Below are positions 1 to 9,044 of a stretch of 64,000 bases of DNA, piece by piece; the first letter of the stretch is position 1, and each line of letters begins with the position of its first letter. The notes beneath the pieces are model-generated. The model searched no databases, was not told the origin of the DNA, and was given only the letters and a program-made list of their open reading frames with translations. The translations under genes and the position numbers were made by a program. The stretch lies in the NCBI GenBank assembly GCA_035999765.1, contig CP108521.1, positions 3,906,001-3,970,000 of the forward strand, in the 5' to 3' direction. Source of the stretch: Streptomyces sp. NBC_01231 (GTDB lineage Bacteria; Actinomycetota; Actinomycetes; Streptomycetales; Streptomycetaceae).

Positions 1-1314
1 GACCCCTATCCGTATCTGCTGGGCGGCGAGCTGCTGCTGACGGCGGGCGTGCACATTCCGGAGGCGGCCGGTTCGGGCACCTACTTCGACGACTACGTCT
101 CGCGGATCGTCGCGGCGGGCGGCGCGGTCCTCGGCTTCGGGGTGGCGCCGGTGCACGACACGGTGCCGCGGGCACTGGTCGCGGCCTGCGAGGCGTACGA
201 GCTTCCCCTGGTCGAGGTCCCGCCGCAGACCACCTTCTCCGGCGTGGCCCGCGCGGTCTGGCAGCTGATGGCCCAGGCCCGGCACACCGAACTGCGCCGC
301 GTCACGGAGGCCCAGCAGAGCCTCGCCGCCGCGGCCTCCCGCCCCGACCCGGTCCCCTCGGTCCTGCGGCAGCTGGCCCGGCGGACGACCGGCCGGGCGG
401 TGCTGTACGGGCCGGAGGGTGCGGAGATCGCGGCGGCGGGGACCGATCCCGGGGTCGGGGTGCGGGAGGCGCTGGCCGGGTTGGCGGGGATCGTCACCAG
501 CCGCTCCTCCACGACCGCCACCGACACCGTCGCCGGCATCCATCTCGCCGCCTACGCCCTCGGCGCCGGGCAGGGTTTCGTGCTCGGCGTCGCGGCGCCG
601 CGTCGCGAACCCGGGGACCACACCGTCGCCTCCGTCGCCGCGGTGCTGCTCAGCCTCCTCACCGGCGAGCACCAGAGCGGCGCGGGGGCGGCGCGCGCCT
701 CGGCGCTGGTACGGCTGCTGCTGGGGTCCGCGCCCGAGGAGGTGGCTCCCCTCCTGGGCGAGGAGCGGTGGGTCGTCGTGCACGCCCGGCCCGACGCGCA
801 GGTCCCCGACGCGGTCGCCGCCTTCGCGCTCGGTGCCGCGCTGGGCTCCTCGCTCGTCGACGTGGACCGGGACGTCGTACGGATCCTCGTGCCGGCCGGC
901 CGGGAACCCGCCGCGCAACCCGGCTGGACGCTCGGTGTCAGCGCCGCCGTCGGTCCGCGGGAGTGGACCGACGCCGACGCCCAGGCGGGCCGCGCCCTGG
1001 CCCGGGCCCGCGCCACCCGCGTCCCACTCGCCCGCCACGGCGCCCGACCGGCCCTCGCCGACCTGGTCCCCGGGGACGAGGCCGAGGCGTACGCCCGTAC
1101 GCTGCTCGCGCCGATCACCGCCGTCCCGGCGCTCCCGGAGACCCTGCGGGCCTGGCTGTCCCTGCACGGCGGCTGGGACCGCACGGCGGTGGCGCTGGCC
1201 GTGCACCGCAACACCGTGCGGCAGCGGATCGCCCGGTGCGCGGCGCTGCTGGGCGTGGACCTGGACGACCCGGACGTACGGATGGAGCTGTGGTTCGCGC
1301 TGCGGCGGCTGTGA
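1..1314 (+). CDS. PucR-family transcriptional regulator (5' end outside window)
   Basis: The frame is open from base 1, so the start lies upstream of the window. The visible N-terminal part (LLGGELLLTAGV, then VLGFGVAPVHDTVPRALV) has the look of a PucR-type ligand-sensing domain. The C-terminal 60 or so residues carry a CdaR/PucR-type helix-turn-helix (LAVHRNTVRQRIARC). The middle holds the usual GGDEF-like alpha/beta region. Family members regulate purine, amino acid or other nitrogen-source catabolism; the target here cannot be read from the sequence. The next gene is 165 bp downstream on the same strand and has its own ribosome binding site. At least 437 residues are visible. Confidence 0.85.
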   Translation, partial: DPYPYLLGGELLLTAGVHIPEAAGSGTYFDDYVSRIVAAGGAVLGFGVAPVHDTVPRALVAACEAYELPLVEVPPQTTFSGVARAVWQLMAQARHTELRRVTEAQQSLAAAASRPDPVPSVLRQLARRTTGRAVLYGPEGAEIAAAGTDPGVGVREALAGLAGIVTSRSSTTATDTVAGIHLAAYALGAGQGFVLGVAAPRREPGDHTVASVAAVLLSLLTGEHQSGAGAARASALVRLLLGSAPEEVAPLLGEERWVVVHARPDAQVPDAVAAFALGAALGSSLVDVDRDVVRILVPAGREPAAQPGWTLGVSAAVGPREWTDADAQAGRALARARATRVPLARHGARPALADLVPGDEAEAYARTLLAPITAVPALPETLRAWLSLHGGWDRTAVALAVHRNTVRQRIARCAALLGVDLDDPDVRMELWFALRRL

Positions 1315-1315
1315 G

Positions 1316-1376
1316 CACCGATCCGGGCACGGATCCCGGGCACTGATCCCGGCACCGAGCCGGGCACCGAGCCGGG
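1316..1376. repeat. Five tandem 12-13 bp GC-rich units
   Basis: Immediately after the PucR stop there are five head-to-tail units of consensus CACCGATCCGGG. The last two, CACCGAGCCGGG at 1353-1364 and 1365-1376, are identical. The array is non-coding and ends about 100 bp before the next gene. It could act as a weak terminator or be a polymerase-slippage array; no function is evident. Confidence 0.7.
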
Positions 1377-1479
1377 CACTGGGACAAGCGCAGGTCGAGC
1401 ACCTCGTGACCGGCGTGACTCACGTCCCAGGGGGCGGGATGCCGGGTGATCCCCAAGTCGTCTGCCTCACAATGGAGAG

Positions 1480-2268
1480 ATGCCGATACCCGGGACACCC
1501 AGCCGCGCCGAGCTCGTCGACCACCTTGTGAGGACCCGTATCGCGGGCGAGGTCGCCACCCCGCGCGAGAACAACCTTTCGCATTACCGCCAGCTGGCGA
1601 ACGGCGTTCGCAACTACTGGCTCGGCCTGGAACTCGGCGACCGGTGGACCGACGAGCAGGACGTGCTCGCGGTGATGGCGGAACGGGTCGGAGTGAGCGA
1701 CGATCCCGAGTACCGGCACGGCCAGGACACCATCGACCCCGGTCTGACGGTGGCCGGCCTGGAGCGTATGGCGGCCCGGCTGCGCAAGGCCGCCGACGGG
1801 CGGCAGCGGGTCCTCTTCGCCACCGGCCACCCGGGCGGCCTGCTCGAGGTGCACCACTCCACCGCCGCCGCGCTGCGCGCCGCCGGCTGCGAGATCGTCG
1901 TCATCCCGGAGGGGCTGCGCACGGACGAGGGGTACGTCATGCAGTTCGCGGACGTGGCGGTGCTGGAGCACGGCGCCTCGCTGTGGCACACGCACTCCGG
2001 CGAGCCGATGCGGGCCATCCTCACCGCCCTGGAGCACGAGGGCCGCCCGCTGCCGGACCTGGTCGTCGCGGACCACGGCTGGGCGGGCTACGCGGGCCAG
2101 CACGGCGTGGACTCCGTCGGGTACGCGGACTGCAACGACCCGGCGCTCTTCCTGGCCGAGGCGGAGGGCACCGTGCAGGTGACGGTCCCGCTCGACGACC
2201 ACGTGGTCAGCCCGCGTCACTACGACCCGATGACGGCGTATCTGCTGGCGGAGGCGGGCCTGGCGTAG
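1480..2268 (+). CDS. Putative phosphatase, 262 aa
   Basis: A soluble protein of 262 residues with no signal peptide or membrane segment. It resembles a family widespread in Streptomyces that is usually labelled simply phosphatase. Visible features are an N-terminal helical part (RENNLSHYRQLANGV), a Rossmann-like stretch (VLFATGHPGG, about residues 108-117), EIVVIPEG, and a late VVADHGWAGYAGQHGVDS stretch. The His and Asp residues in these strands could bind metal. ATG 1480 is chosen because GGAGAG lies just upstream. Substrate unknown; the function label is family-level recollection only. Confidence 0.7.
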   Translation: MPIPGTPSRAELVDHLVRTRIAGEVATPRENNLSHYRQLANGVRNYWLGLELGDRWTDEQDVLAVMAERVGVSDDPEYRHGQDTIDPGLTVAGLERMAARLRKAADGRQRVLFATGHPGGLLEVHHSTAAALRAAGCEIVVIPEGLRTDEGYVMQFADVAVLEHGASLWHTHSGEPMRAILTALEHEGRPLPDLVVADHGWAGYAGQHGVDSVGYADCNDPALFLAEAEGTVQVTVPLDDHVVSPRHYDPMTAYLLAEAGLA

Positions 2269-2368
2269 AGCTGGCGTCCGGATCAGGTCACCGGCGTGAT
2301 CCACGACAGGCCCCAGCGCCGGGCCGAGGGGGCCCGGCGCACCGCCGGGCCCCCTCAGCGTTCCAGGG

Positions 2369-3241
2369 TCAGCGTTCCCGAGGTGCGCGGACCACGCCCT
2401 CCTGGATCACGGAGATGGCGAGCCGGCCGTCCTGCGTGTAGATGCGGGCCTGGCCGAGACCCCGGCCGCCGTGCGCGGACGGCGACTCCTGGTCGTAGAG
2501 GAGCCATTCGTCGGCGCGGAACGGGCGGTGGAACCACATCGCGTGGTCCAGTGACGCGCCCACCACGTCGCCGACCGCCCATCCCCCGCGCCCGTGCGCG
2601 AGCAGGACCGAGTCGAGCAGCGTCATGTCGGAGACGTACGTGGCGAGGACGACGTGCAGGAGAGGGTCGTCCGCCAGTTTGCCGTTGGTGCGGAACCAGA
2701 CCTGGGAGTGCGGCTCGCGCGGCTCGCCGAACCTTCCGTACGGCGGCTCGTCGACGTAGCGCAGGTCGATCGCCTCGCGTGCCTCCAGGAACCTCTCGAC
2801 CACCTCGGGAGCGATGTGGTCGTAGCCGCGCAGGCGCGCCTCGGAGGTGGGCAGCGTGACGGGGTCCGGCGCGTCCGGCTTCGCGGTCTGGTGCTCGAAG
2901 CCCTCCTCGTACCGCTGGAACGAGGCGGACAGGGCGAAGATCGGCTGCCCGTGCTGCACCGCGAGGACACGGCGCGCGGTGAAGGAACGGCCGTCGTTCA
3001 TCCGCTCGACCGTGTAGACGATGGGCGCGCCGGGGTCTCCCGGGCGCAGGAAGTACGCGTGCAGGGAGTGGGCGAGACGGTCCTCGGGGACCGTCCGCCC
3101 GGCGGCGACGAGCGCCTGGGCCGCGACCTGGCCGCCGAAGACCCGGGGGATCACGGCGGAGCGGGACTGGCCGCGGAAGATGTTCTCCTCGATCTGCTCG
3201 AGGTCGAGCAGATCGAGGAGATCTTGTAGTGCCTGACTCAT
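2369..3241 (-). CDS. tesB: Acyl-CoA thioesterase II (TesB-like)
   Basis: Hydrolyses acyl-CoA esters to free fatty acid and CoA in the cytosol. The 290-residue protein has the double hot-dog layout of TesB. The first half includes IFRGQSRSAVIPRVFGGQVAAQA and HSLHAYFLRPGD, the second half SLDHAMWFHRPFRADEWLLYDQ and GRGLGQARIYTQDG. The Asp/His/Gln residues used for catalysis in this family are visible (GDPG, LDHAMWFH). The start at 3241 gives MSQALQDLL; the frame stays open upstream across the neighbouring gene, but that part reads as arginine-rich shadow. It sits 35 bp downstream of an acyl-CoA dehydrogenase gene on the same strand, probably in one transcript, consistent with a role in acyl-CoA turnover. 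Confidence 0.92.
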   Translation of the reverse strand: MSQALQDLLDLLDLEQIEENIFRGQSRSAVIPRVFGGQVAAQALVAAGRTVPEDRLAHSLHAYFLRPGDPGAPIVYTVERMNDGRSFTARRVLAVQHGQPIFALSASFQRYEEGFEHQTAKPDAPDPVTLPTSEARLRGYDHIAPEVVERFLEAREAIDLRYVDEPPYGRFGEPREPHSQVWFRTNGKLADDPLLHVVLATYVSDMTLLDSVLLAHGRGGWAVGDVVGASLDHAMWFHRPFRADEWLLYDQESPSAHGGRGLGQARIYTQDGRLAISVIQEGVVRAPRER

Positions 3242-3276
3242 GGCGTCAGTTCTACCGGCAGGTAATTTCGCGGACC

Positions 3277-4434
3277 TTACAGACCCATGTCCTTCGCGAT
3301 GATCGACTTCATGATCTCGCTGGTCCCGCCGTAGATGCGGTTGACGCGGTTGTCCGCGTACAGACGGGCGATGGGGTACTCGTTCATGAAGCCGTAGCCG
3401 CCGTGCAGCTGGAGGCAGCGGTCGATCACGCGGTGGGCGACCTCGGTGCAGAACAGCTTGGCGCTGGCGGCCTCGGCGGGGGTGAGCTCGTCCGCGTCGA
3501 GGGCTTCGAGCGCGCGGTCGACGACGGCCTCCGCGGCGTCCACCTCGGCCTGGCAGGCGGCCAGTTCGAACTTGGTGTTCTGGAAGGAGGCGACGGGCTT
3601 GCCGAAGACCGTGCGGTCCTGCACGTACTCCTTGGCGAACCGGACGGCGGCCTTGGCCTGGGCGTAGGCGCCGAAGGCGATGCCCCAGCGCTCGGAGGCC
3701 AGGTTGTGGCCGAGGTAGTAGAAGCCCTTGTTCTCCTCGCCGAGGAGGTCCTCGGCGGGGACCTTGACGTCGACGAACGCCAGCTCGGCGGTGTCGGAGG
3801 TCTTCAGGCCGAGCTTGTCGAGCTTGCGCCCTATGGAGTAGCCCTCGGACTTGGTGTCCACGGCGAACAGGGAGATGCCGTGGCGGCGGTCCTCGGCGGT
3901 GGGTGCGGAGGTGCGGGCGCAGACGATCACGCGGTCGGCGTGGACGCCGCCGGTGATGAAGGTCTTGGAGCCGTTGAGGACGTAGTGCGTGCCGTCCTCG
4001 GAGAGCTTGGCGGTGGTCTTCATGCCCGCGAGGTCGGAGCCGGTGCCCGGCTCGGTCATCGCGAGGGCCCACATCTCCTCGCCGGAGACGAACTTCGGCA
4101 GGAAGCGCTTCTTCTGCTCGTCGGTGGCGAGCATCTTGATGTACGGCAGGCCGAGCAGCACGTGCACGCCGGAGCCGCCGAACTGGACGCCCGCGCGGGC
4201 GGTCTCCTCGTACATCACGGCTTCGAACTTGTACGAGTCGATGCCGGCGCCGCCGTACTCCTCGTCGACACGGATGCCGAAGACGCCGAGCTCGGCGAGC
4301 TTGTAGTAGAAGTCGCGCGGCGCCTGGCCGGCGGCGAACCACTCGTCATAGACGGGGACGACCTCGGCCTCGATGAAGGCCCGGAGGGTCTCCCGAAACG
4401 CTTCGTGGTCCTCGTTGAACACCGTACGGCGCAC
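3277..4434 (-). CDS. Acyl-CoA dehydrogenase
   Basis: FAD-dependent alpha,beta-dehydrogenation of an acyl-CoA. The 385-residue length and domain order are those of the ACAD family: helical N-terminal domain; beta-domain with the signature MTEPGTGSDLAGMKTT (about 150-165) and NGSKTFITGG; C-terminal helical domain with VFGKPVASFQNTKFELA, LHGGYGFMNEYP and YGGTSEIMKSIIA. The catalytic Glu is probably in the C-terminal domain, as in short-chain enzymes. Synteny with the S. coelicolor leucine-catabolism locus suggests short or branched substrates, but specificity is inference. Translated with the thioesterase gene downstream. Confidence 0.93.
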   Translation of the reverse strand: MRRTVFNEDHEAFRETLRAFIEAEVVPVYDEWFAAGQAPRDFYYKLAELGVFGIRVDEEYGGAGIDSYKFEAVMYEETARAGVQFGGSGVHVLLGLPYIKMLATDEQKKRFLPKFVSGEEMWALAMTEPGTGSDLAGMKTTAKLSEDGTHYVLNGSKTFITGGVHADRVIVCARTSAPTAEDRRHGISLFAVDTKSEGYSIGRKLDKLGLKTSDTAELAFVDVKVPAEDLLGEENKGFYYLGHNLASERWGIAFGAYAQAKAAVRFAKEYVQDRTVFGKPVASFQNTKFELAACQAEVDAAEAVVDRALEALDADELTPAEAASAKLFCTEVAHRVIDRCLQLHGGYGFMNEYPIARLYADNRVNRIYGGTSEIMKSIIAKDMGL

Positions 4435-4632
4435 CGCCGCACCTCCTTGCGCCTAAGCCGGCGCCGCTCTCGCGTACGTGGTCGCTCGCCGTTGGGGTTC
4501 CTCAATCGATGGTTGCGGTCCACACGGCTAAGCGCTTGCTCACCCCACGGTACCGGCGAGTAGCAAGGCGCGTCCAGGTAATGCTCGTCACGTGTGGCTC
4601 CTGGCGGTTCAGGCCCACCGAAGGCGAGTTCG

Positions 4633-5223
4633 CTACTCCGCCGCCGCGAACGCGCCCCGCGCCATCCGGTGCAGCAGCGCCGCCGTGGCCCCCCGCCCCG
4701 GCAGCGAACCCGCTCGCCCCAGGTGCGGGGTCGAGTTCAGCAGTCCGAACACCGAGTGCACGGCGGACCGCGCGGTCGGCTCACCGAGCGCCGGGTACAC
4801 CTCCCGCACCACCTTCACCCACAACTCCACGTACTGCCGCTGCAACTGCCGCACCAGCTTGCGGTCGCTCTCCCGGAGGCGGTCCAGCTCGCGGTCGTGG
4901 AGGGTGATCAGCGGCCGGTCGTCGAGAGCGAAGTCGATGTGGCCCTCGATGAGGGAGTCGAGGACCGACCCGGGGGCGACGCCGTCGGCCTCCTGGAGCC
5001 GCCGTTTCGCGCCCGTCAGCAGCTGACCGCTGATCCCCACCAACAGCTCGGCGAGCATCGCGTCCTTGCCCGTGAAGTGGCGGTAGAGACCAGGACCGCT
5101 GATCCCGACCGCGGCGCCTATCTCGTCCACCCCCACGCCGTGGAAGCCACGGTCGGCGAACAGCCGCGCGGCCTCCCTGAGGATCTGCTCACGGCGGGTG
5201 GGGGCGTCGGTTCTGGTGGCCAT
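4633..5223 (-). CDS. accR: TetR-family repressor, AccR-like
   Basis: A 196-residue TetR/AcrR regulator with the N-terminal helix-turn-helix at about residues 10-55 (AARLFADRGFHGVGVDEIG, ISGPGLYRHFTGKDAML). The C-terminal ligand domain is of the type seen with acyl-CoA-responsive regulators (SACE_7040-like). It is divergent from the acyl-CoA carboxylase operon, with 96 bp between the start codons; that gap holds two 18-bp palindromes. By memory of Streptomyces avermitilis AccR it is expected to repress the accD1-accA1-hmgL operon and respond to short-chain acyl-CoAs. The symbol rests on position and operator type, not on a search. Confidence 0.88.
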   Translation of the reverse strand: MATRTDAPTRREQILREAARLFADRGFHGVGVDEIGAAVGISGPGLYRHFTGKDAMLAELLVGISGQLLTGAKRRLQEADGVAPGSVLDSLIEGHIDFALDDRPLITLHDRELDRLRESDRKLVRQLQRQYVELWVKVVREVYPALGEPTARSAVHSVFGLLNSTPHLGRAGSLPGRGATAALLHRMARGAFAAAE

Positions 5224-5244
5224 GGAAGCAATTCTAGACAGGGA

Positions 5245-5262
5245 GGTTAGCGGTCGTTAACC
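5245..5262. promoter_or_regulatory. Palindromic operator 1 for the TetR/AccR-like repressor
   Basis: GGTTAGCGGTCGTTAACC, an imperfect palindrome with GTTA...TAAC arms, lies 22 bp from the repressor start and 58 bp from the accD1 start. It shares the pattern GGTTARCG-N2-RTTAACC with operator 2. Confidence 0.7.
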
Positions 5263-5272
5263 TGAAGGAGTT

Positions 5273-5290
5273 GGTTAACGCTCATTAACC
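5273..5290. promoter_or_regulatory. Palindromic operator 2 for the TetR/AccR-like repressor
   Basis: GGTTAACGCTCATTAACC, centred exactly 28 bp from operator 1. Two nearly identical palindromes in the short divergent promoter region support shared autoregulation and operon repression. Confidence 0.7.
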
Positions 5291-5319
5291 GTCCGATCGC
5301 TGGTTGAGGGGATCGCAGG

Positions 5320-6936
5320 ATGCACGAGGCAGCGGAGCTGGCGAGCACGGCAGATCCCGCGTCACAGGCCTGGCGGGTCAACGAGGAAGCCCACCTCGCA
5401 CTCGTCGAGGAGCTGCGCGGCAAACTCGCCGCCGCCCGGCTGGGCGGCGGTGAGAAGGCGCGGGCTCGGCACACCGCGCGCGGGAAGCTGCTCCCCCGCG
5501 ACCGCGTCGACACCCTCCTCGACCCGGGCTCGCCCTTCCTGGAGCTGGCGCCGCTCGCCGCCGAGGGGATGTACGAGGGGCAGGCGCCGGCCGCCGGTGT
5601 CATCGCCGGGATCGGGCGGGTCAGCGGGCGTGAGTGCGTGATCGTCGCCAACGACGCCACCGTCAAGGGCGGCACGTACTACCCGATGACGGTGAAGAAG
5701 CATCTGCGGGCCCAGGAAGTGGCCCTGGAGAACCGCCTCCCCTGCGTCTACCTCGTCGACTCGGGCGGGGCCTTCCTGCCCATGCAGGACGAGGTCTTCC
5801 CGGACCGTGAGCACTTCGGGCGGATCTTCTACAACCAGGCCCGGATGTCGGGGGCGGGGATCCCGCAGATCGCGGCGGTGCTGGGATCCTGCACGGCGGG
5901 CGGGGCGTATGTCCCGGCCATGAGCGACGAAGCCGTCATCGTCCGCAACCAGGGAACCATCTTCCTCGGCGGCCCCCCGCTGGTGAAGGCCGCCACCGGC
6001 GAGGTCGTCACCGCCGAGGAACTCGGCGGCGGCGAGGTCCACGCGCGTGTGTCCGGCGTCACCGACCACCTCGCCGAGGACGACGCGCACGCCCTGCGGA
6101 TCGTGCGGAACATCGCCGCCACCCTCCCCGCACGCGGGCCCCTGCCCTGGGAGGTCCGGCCCGCAGTCGAGCCCAAGGTGGACCCGTACGGGCTGTACGG
6201 CGCCGTGCCGGTCGACTCCCGCACCCCCTACGACGTACGCGAGATCATCGCGCGCGTGGTCGACGGCTCCCGTTTCGCCGAGTTCAAGGCCGAGTTCGGG
6301 CAGACCCTCGTCACCGGCTTCGCCCGGATCCACGGCCACCCGGTCGGGATCGTCGCGAACAACGGCATCCTGTTCTCCGAGTCCGCCCAGAAGGGCGCCC
6401 ACTTCATCGAGCTGTGCGACCAGCGCGGCATCCCGCTGGTGTTCCTGCAGAACATCTCGGGCTTCATGGTCGGCAAGGACTACGAGGCCGGGGGCATCGC
6501 CAAGCACGGCGCCAAGATGGTCACGGCCGTCGCGTGCACCCGCGTGCCCAAGCTGACCGTCGTCGTCGGCGGGTCGTACGGCGCCGGGAACTACTCCATG
6601 TGCGGCCGGGCCTACTCCCCGCGATTCCTGTGGATGTGGCCCAACGCCAAGATCTCGGTCATGGGCGGCGAGCAGGCCGCCTCGGTCCTCGCGACCGTCA
6701 AACGGGACCAGTCCGAGGCCCGCGGCCAGACCTGGCCCGCCGAGGACGAAGAGGCCTTCAAGGCGCCGATCCGCGCGCAGTACGAGCGCCAGGGGAACGC
6801 CTACTACGCCACCGCCCGGCTGTGGGACGACGGGGTCGTGGACCCGCTCGACACCCGGCAGGTGCTGGGTCTGGCCCTGACCGCCTGTGCCAACGCGCCA
6901 CTGGGCGACCCCCAGTTCGGCGTCTTCCGGATGTGA
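5320..6936 (+). CDS. accD1: Acyl-CoA carboxylase carboxyltransferase subunit (methylcrotonyl-CoA type)
   Basis: Transfers CO2 from carboxybiotin to an acyl-CoA; by context the substrate is 3-methylcrotonyl-CoA in leucine breakdown. The 538 residues cover both crotonase-fold halves of a biotin-dependent carboxyltransferase. Visible motifs are [21 protein letters not shown] near the N-terminus, [17 protein letters not shown], the oxyanion-hole glycines around [16 protein letters not shown], and in the second half [23 protein letters not shown] and [20 protein letters not shown], the strong methylcrotonyl-type signature. ATG 5320 has GAGGGG upstream. First gene of a tightly packed four-gene operon, 14 bp before accA1, behind the twin operators. 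Confidence 0.94.
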   Translation: MHEAAELASTADPASQAWRVNEEAHLALVEELRGKLAAARLGGGEKARARHTARGKLLPRDRVDTLLDPGSPFLELAPLAAEGMYEGQAPAAGVIAGIGRVSGRECVIVANDATVKGGTYYPMTVKKHLRAQEVALENRLPCVYLVDSGGAFLPMQDEVFPDREHFGRIFYNQARMSGAGIPQIAAVLGSCTAGGAYVPAMSDEAVIVRNQGTIFLGGPPLVKAATGEVVTAEELGGGEVHARVSGVTDHLAEDDAHALRIVRNIAATLPARGPLPWEVRPAVEPKVDPYGLYGAVPVDSRTPYDVREIIARVVDGSRFAEFKAEFGQTLVTGFARIHGHPVGIVANNGILFSESAQKGAHFIELCDQRGIPLVFLQNISGFMVGKDYEAGGIAKHGAKMVTAVACTRVPKLTVVVGGSYGAGNYSMCGRAYSPRFLWMWPNAKISVMGGEQAASVLATVKRDQSEARGQTWPAEDEEAFKAPIRAQYERQGNAYYATARLWDDGVVDPLDTRQVLGLALTACANAPLGDPQFGVFRM

Positions 6937-6950
6937 GGGACTTGCCGACG

Positions 6951-9044
6951 ATGTTCCACCAGACGATGTTCGACACGGTCCTCGTGGCCAACCGCGGCGA
7001 GATCGCCGTCCGTGTCATCCGCACCCTGCGCTCGCTGGGTGTCCGCTCGGTGGCCGTCTACTCCGACGCGGACGCCGACGCACGGCACGTCCGCGAGGCC
7101 GACACGGCCGTCCGGCTCGGTCCGGCGCCCGCCGCCGAGAGCTATCTGTCCGTCGAGCGGCTCCTGGCGGCGGCCGAGCGCACCGGCGCCCAGGCCGTCC
7201 ACCCGGGATACGGCTTCCTGGCGGAGAACGCCGGCTTCGCGCGCGCGTGCGCCGACGCCGGGCTGGTGTTCATCGGGCCGCCGGCCGAGGCGATCGCCCT
7301 CATGGGGGACAAGATCCGCGCCAAGGAGACGGTGCGGGCGGCCGGAGTGCCGGTGGTACCCGGGTCGAGCGGCAGCGGGCTGACGGACGCCGAACTCGCC
7401 GACGCCGCCCGGGAGATCGGCATGCCCGTCCTGCTGAAGCCCTCCGCCGGCGGGGGCGGCAAGGGCATGCGGCTGGTGCGGGACACCTCCCTCCTGGCCG
7501 ACGAGATCGCCGCCGCCCGCCGCGAGGCCCGCGCCTCCTTCGGGGACGACACGTTGCTCGTGGAGCGGTGGGTGGACCGGCCCCGGCACATCGAGATCCA
7601 GGTCCTGGCCGACGGCCACGGCCACGTGATCCACCTGGGCGAGCGTGAGTGCTCCCTCCAGCGCCGCCACCAGAAGCTCATCGAGGAGGCGCCGTCCGTC
7701 CTCCTGGACGAGGAGACCCGGGCGGCGATGGGCGAGGCGGCGGTCCAGGCGGCACGTTCGTGCGGGTACGCGGGCGCGGGCACGGTCGAGTTCATCGTCC
7801 CGGGCGGCGACCCGACGTCGTACTTCTTCATGGAGATGAACACCCGCCTCCAGGTGGAACACCCGGTCACGGAACTGGTCACCGGCATCGACCTGGTGGA
7901 GTGGCAGCTGCGGGTCGCGGCGGGCGCGCGGCTGCCGTACCGGCAGGAGGACATCAGCCTCACCGGGCACGCGATCGAGGCCCGCCTCTGCGCCGAGACG
8001 GTGTCCGTCAAGGAGGGCGCGCGCGGCTTCCTCCCCTCCGGCGGCACGGTGCTCAGGCTCCACGAACCCCAGGGCGACGGCGTACGCACCGACTCCGGGC
8101 TCAGCGAGGGCACCGAGGTCGGCAGCCTGTACGACCCGATGCTGTCCAAGGTGATCGCGTACGGGCCGGACCGGGAGACCGCGCTCAGGAAGCTCCGGGC
8201 GGCCCTCGCTGGGACGGTCACGCTGGGGGTGCAGACGAACGCCGGGTTCCTGCGGCGGCTGCTGGCGCATCCCGGGGTCGTGGCGGGCGAGTTGGACACG
8301 GGGCTGGTGGAGCGGGAGATGGACGGGCTCGTCCCGACCGACGTGCCGCCGGAGGTCTACGCGGCGGCGGCGCTGCTGCGTCAGGCCGCCCTCGCTCCCG
8401 CGCCGGGCGCCGGGTCGGGATCCGGCGCCGGCCATGGATCGGGCTCGGGCTCGGGATCCGGCTGGGTCGATCCGTTCTCCGTGCCGGACGGCTGGCGTCT
8501 GGGCGGTGCCCGGGCGTGGACGGAGCACCACCTGCGGATCACCGGCCACGACCCGGTCACCGTCCGGGTGCGCAGCGCGCCGGACGGCGGCCTCGAAGTG
8601 CTGCCCGACGGCGCCAAGACCCCGCTGCGGGCGGTCGGAAGCCAACTCCCGGGCGCTGGACCGGAAGCTCGGTTCACCCTCCGCCTCGACGGCACCGTCC
8701 ACACCTTCGCCGCCCTGCCGGACGGCACCTGGCTGGGCCGCGACGGCGACTCCTGGCAGGTGCGCGACCACGACCCGGTCGCCGCGTCCCTCAACCGCGG
8801 GGCCCACGAGGGCGCCGACTCGCTCACCGCGCCCATGCCCGGCACGGTCACCGTCGTGAAGGTCGCCGTCGGCGACGAGGTGACCGTTGGTCAGAGTTTG
8901 CTGGTCGTCGAGGCGATGAAGATGGAGCACGTCATCTCCGCCCCGCACGCCGGCACGGTCGCCGAACTGGACGTCGTACCGGGCTCGACGGTCGCCATGG
9001 ACCAGGTGCTCGCCGTGATCGCACCGCACGAGGAGGCGGAATGA
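6951..9044 (+). CDS. accA1: Acyl-CoA carboxylase biotin carboxylase/BCCP subunit
   Basis: ATP-dependent carboxylation of its own biotin, then supply to the accD1 product. The 697 residues contain the biotin carboxylase N-terminal domain (VLVANRGEIAVRVIRTLR), the ATP-grasp domain with LKPSAGGGGKGM and the catalytic loop MEMNTRLQVEHPVTE, the biotin-carboxylase C-terminal domain, and a C-terminal biotinyl domain with EAMKMEHVI; its second Lys is biotinylated. Between the carboxylase and biotinyl parts (about residues 485-505) is a Gly/Ser repeat linker. ATG 6951 follows GAGGGA with 10 bp spacing; ATG 6966 is an alternative. It overlaps hmgL by 4 bp (ATGA). Confidence 0.94.
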   Translation: MFHQTMFDTVLVANRGEIAVRVIRTLRSLGVRSVAVYSDADADARHVREADTAVRLGPAPAAESYLSVERLLAAAERTGAQAVHPGYGFLAENAGFARACADAGLVFIGPPAEAIALMGDKIRAKETVRAAGVPVVPGSSGSGLTDAELADAAREIGMPVLLKPSAGGGGKGMRLVRDTSLLADEIAAARREARASFGDDTLLVERWVDRPRHIEIQVLADGHGHVIHLGERECSLQRRHQKLIEEAPSVLLDEETRAAMGEAAVQAARSCGYAGAGTVEFIVPGGDPTSYFFMEMNTRLQVEHPVTELVTGIDLVEWQLRVAAGARLPYRQEDISLTGHAIEARLCAETVSVKEGARGFLPSGGTVLRLHEPQGDGVRTDSGLSEGTEVGSLYDPMLSKVIAYGPDRETALRKLRAALAGTVTLGVQTNAGFLRRLLAHPGVVAGELDTGLVEREMDGLVPTDVPPEVYAAAALLRQAALAPAPGAGSGSGAGHGSGSGSGSGWVDPFSVPDGWRLGGARAWTEHHLRITGHDPVTVRVRSAPDGGLEVLPDGAKTPLRAVGSQLPGAGPEARFTLRLDGTVHTFAALPDGTWLGRDGDSWQVRDHDPVAASLNRGAHEGADSLTAPMPGTVTVVKVAVGDEVTVGQSLLVVEAMKMEHVISAPHAGTVAELDVVPGSTVAMDQVLAVIAPHEEAE

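Noticed and set aside
1316-1376. CRISPR array
   Set aside because: The 12-13 bp units are directly abutted with no spacers; no CRISPR array or cas gene is seen anywhere in the window.
3242-4342. In-frame upstream extension of the thioesterase gene through the acyl-CoA dehydrogenase gene
   Set aside because: The extension is Arg/Pro-rich shadow sequence; TesB homology begins at the ATG at 3241.
4521-4575. Operator upstream of the acyl-CoA dehydrogenase gene (AAGCGCTT and CTTGCT/AGCAAG repeats)
   Set aside because: The short palindrome and distant arms could be chance; it does not match the twin AccR-type sites, so no site was called.
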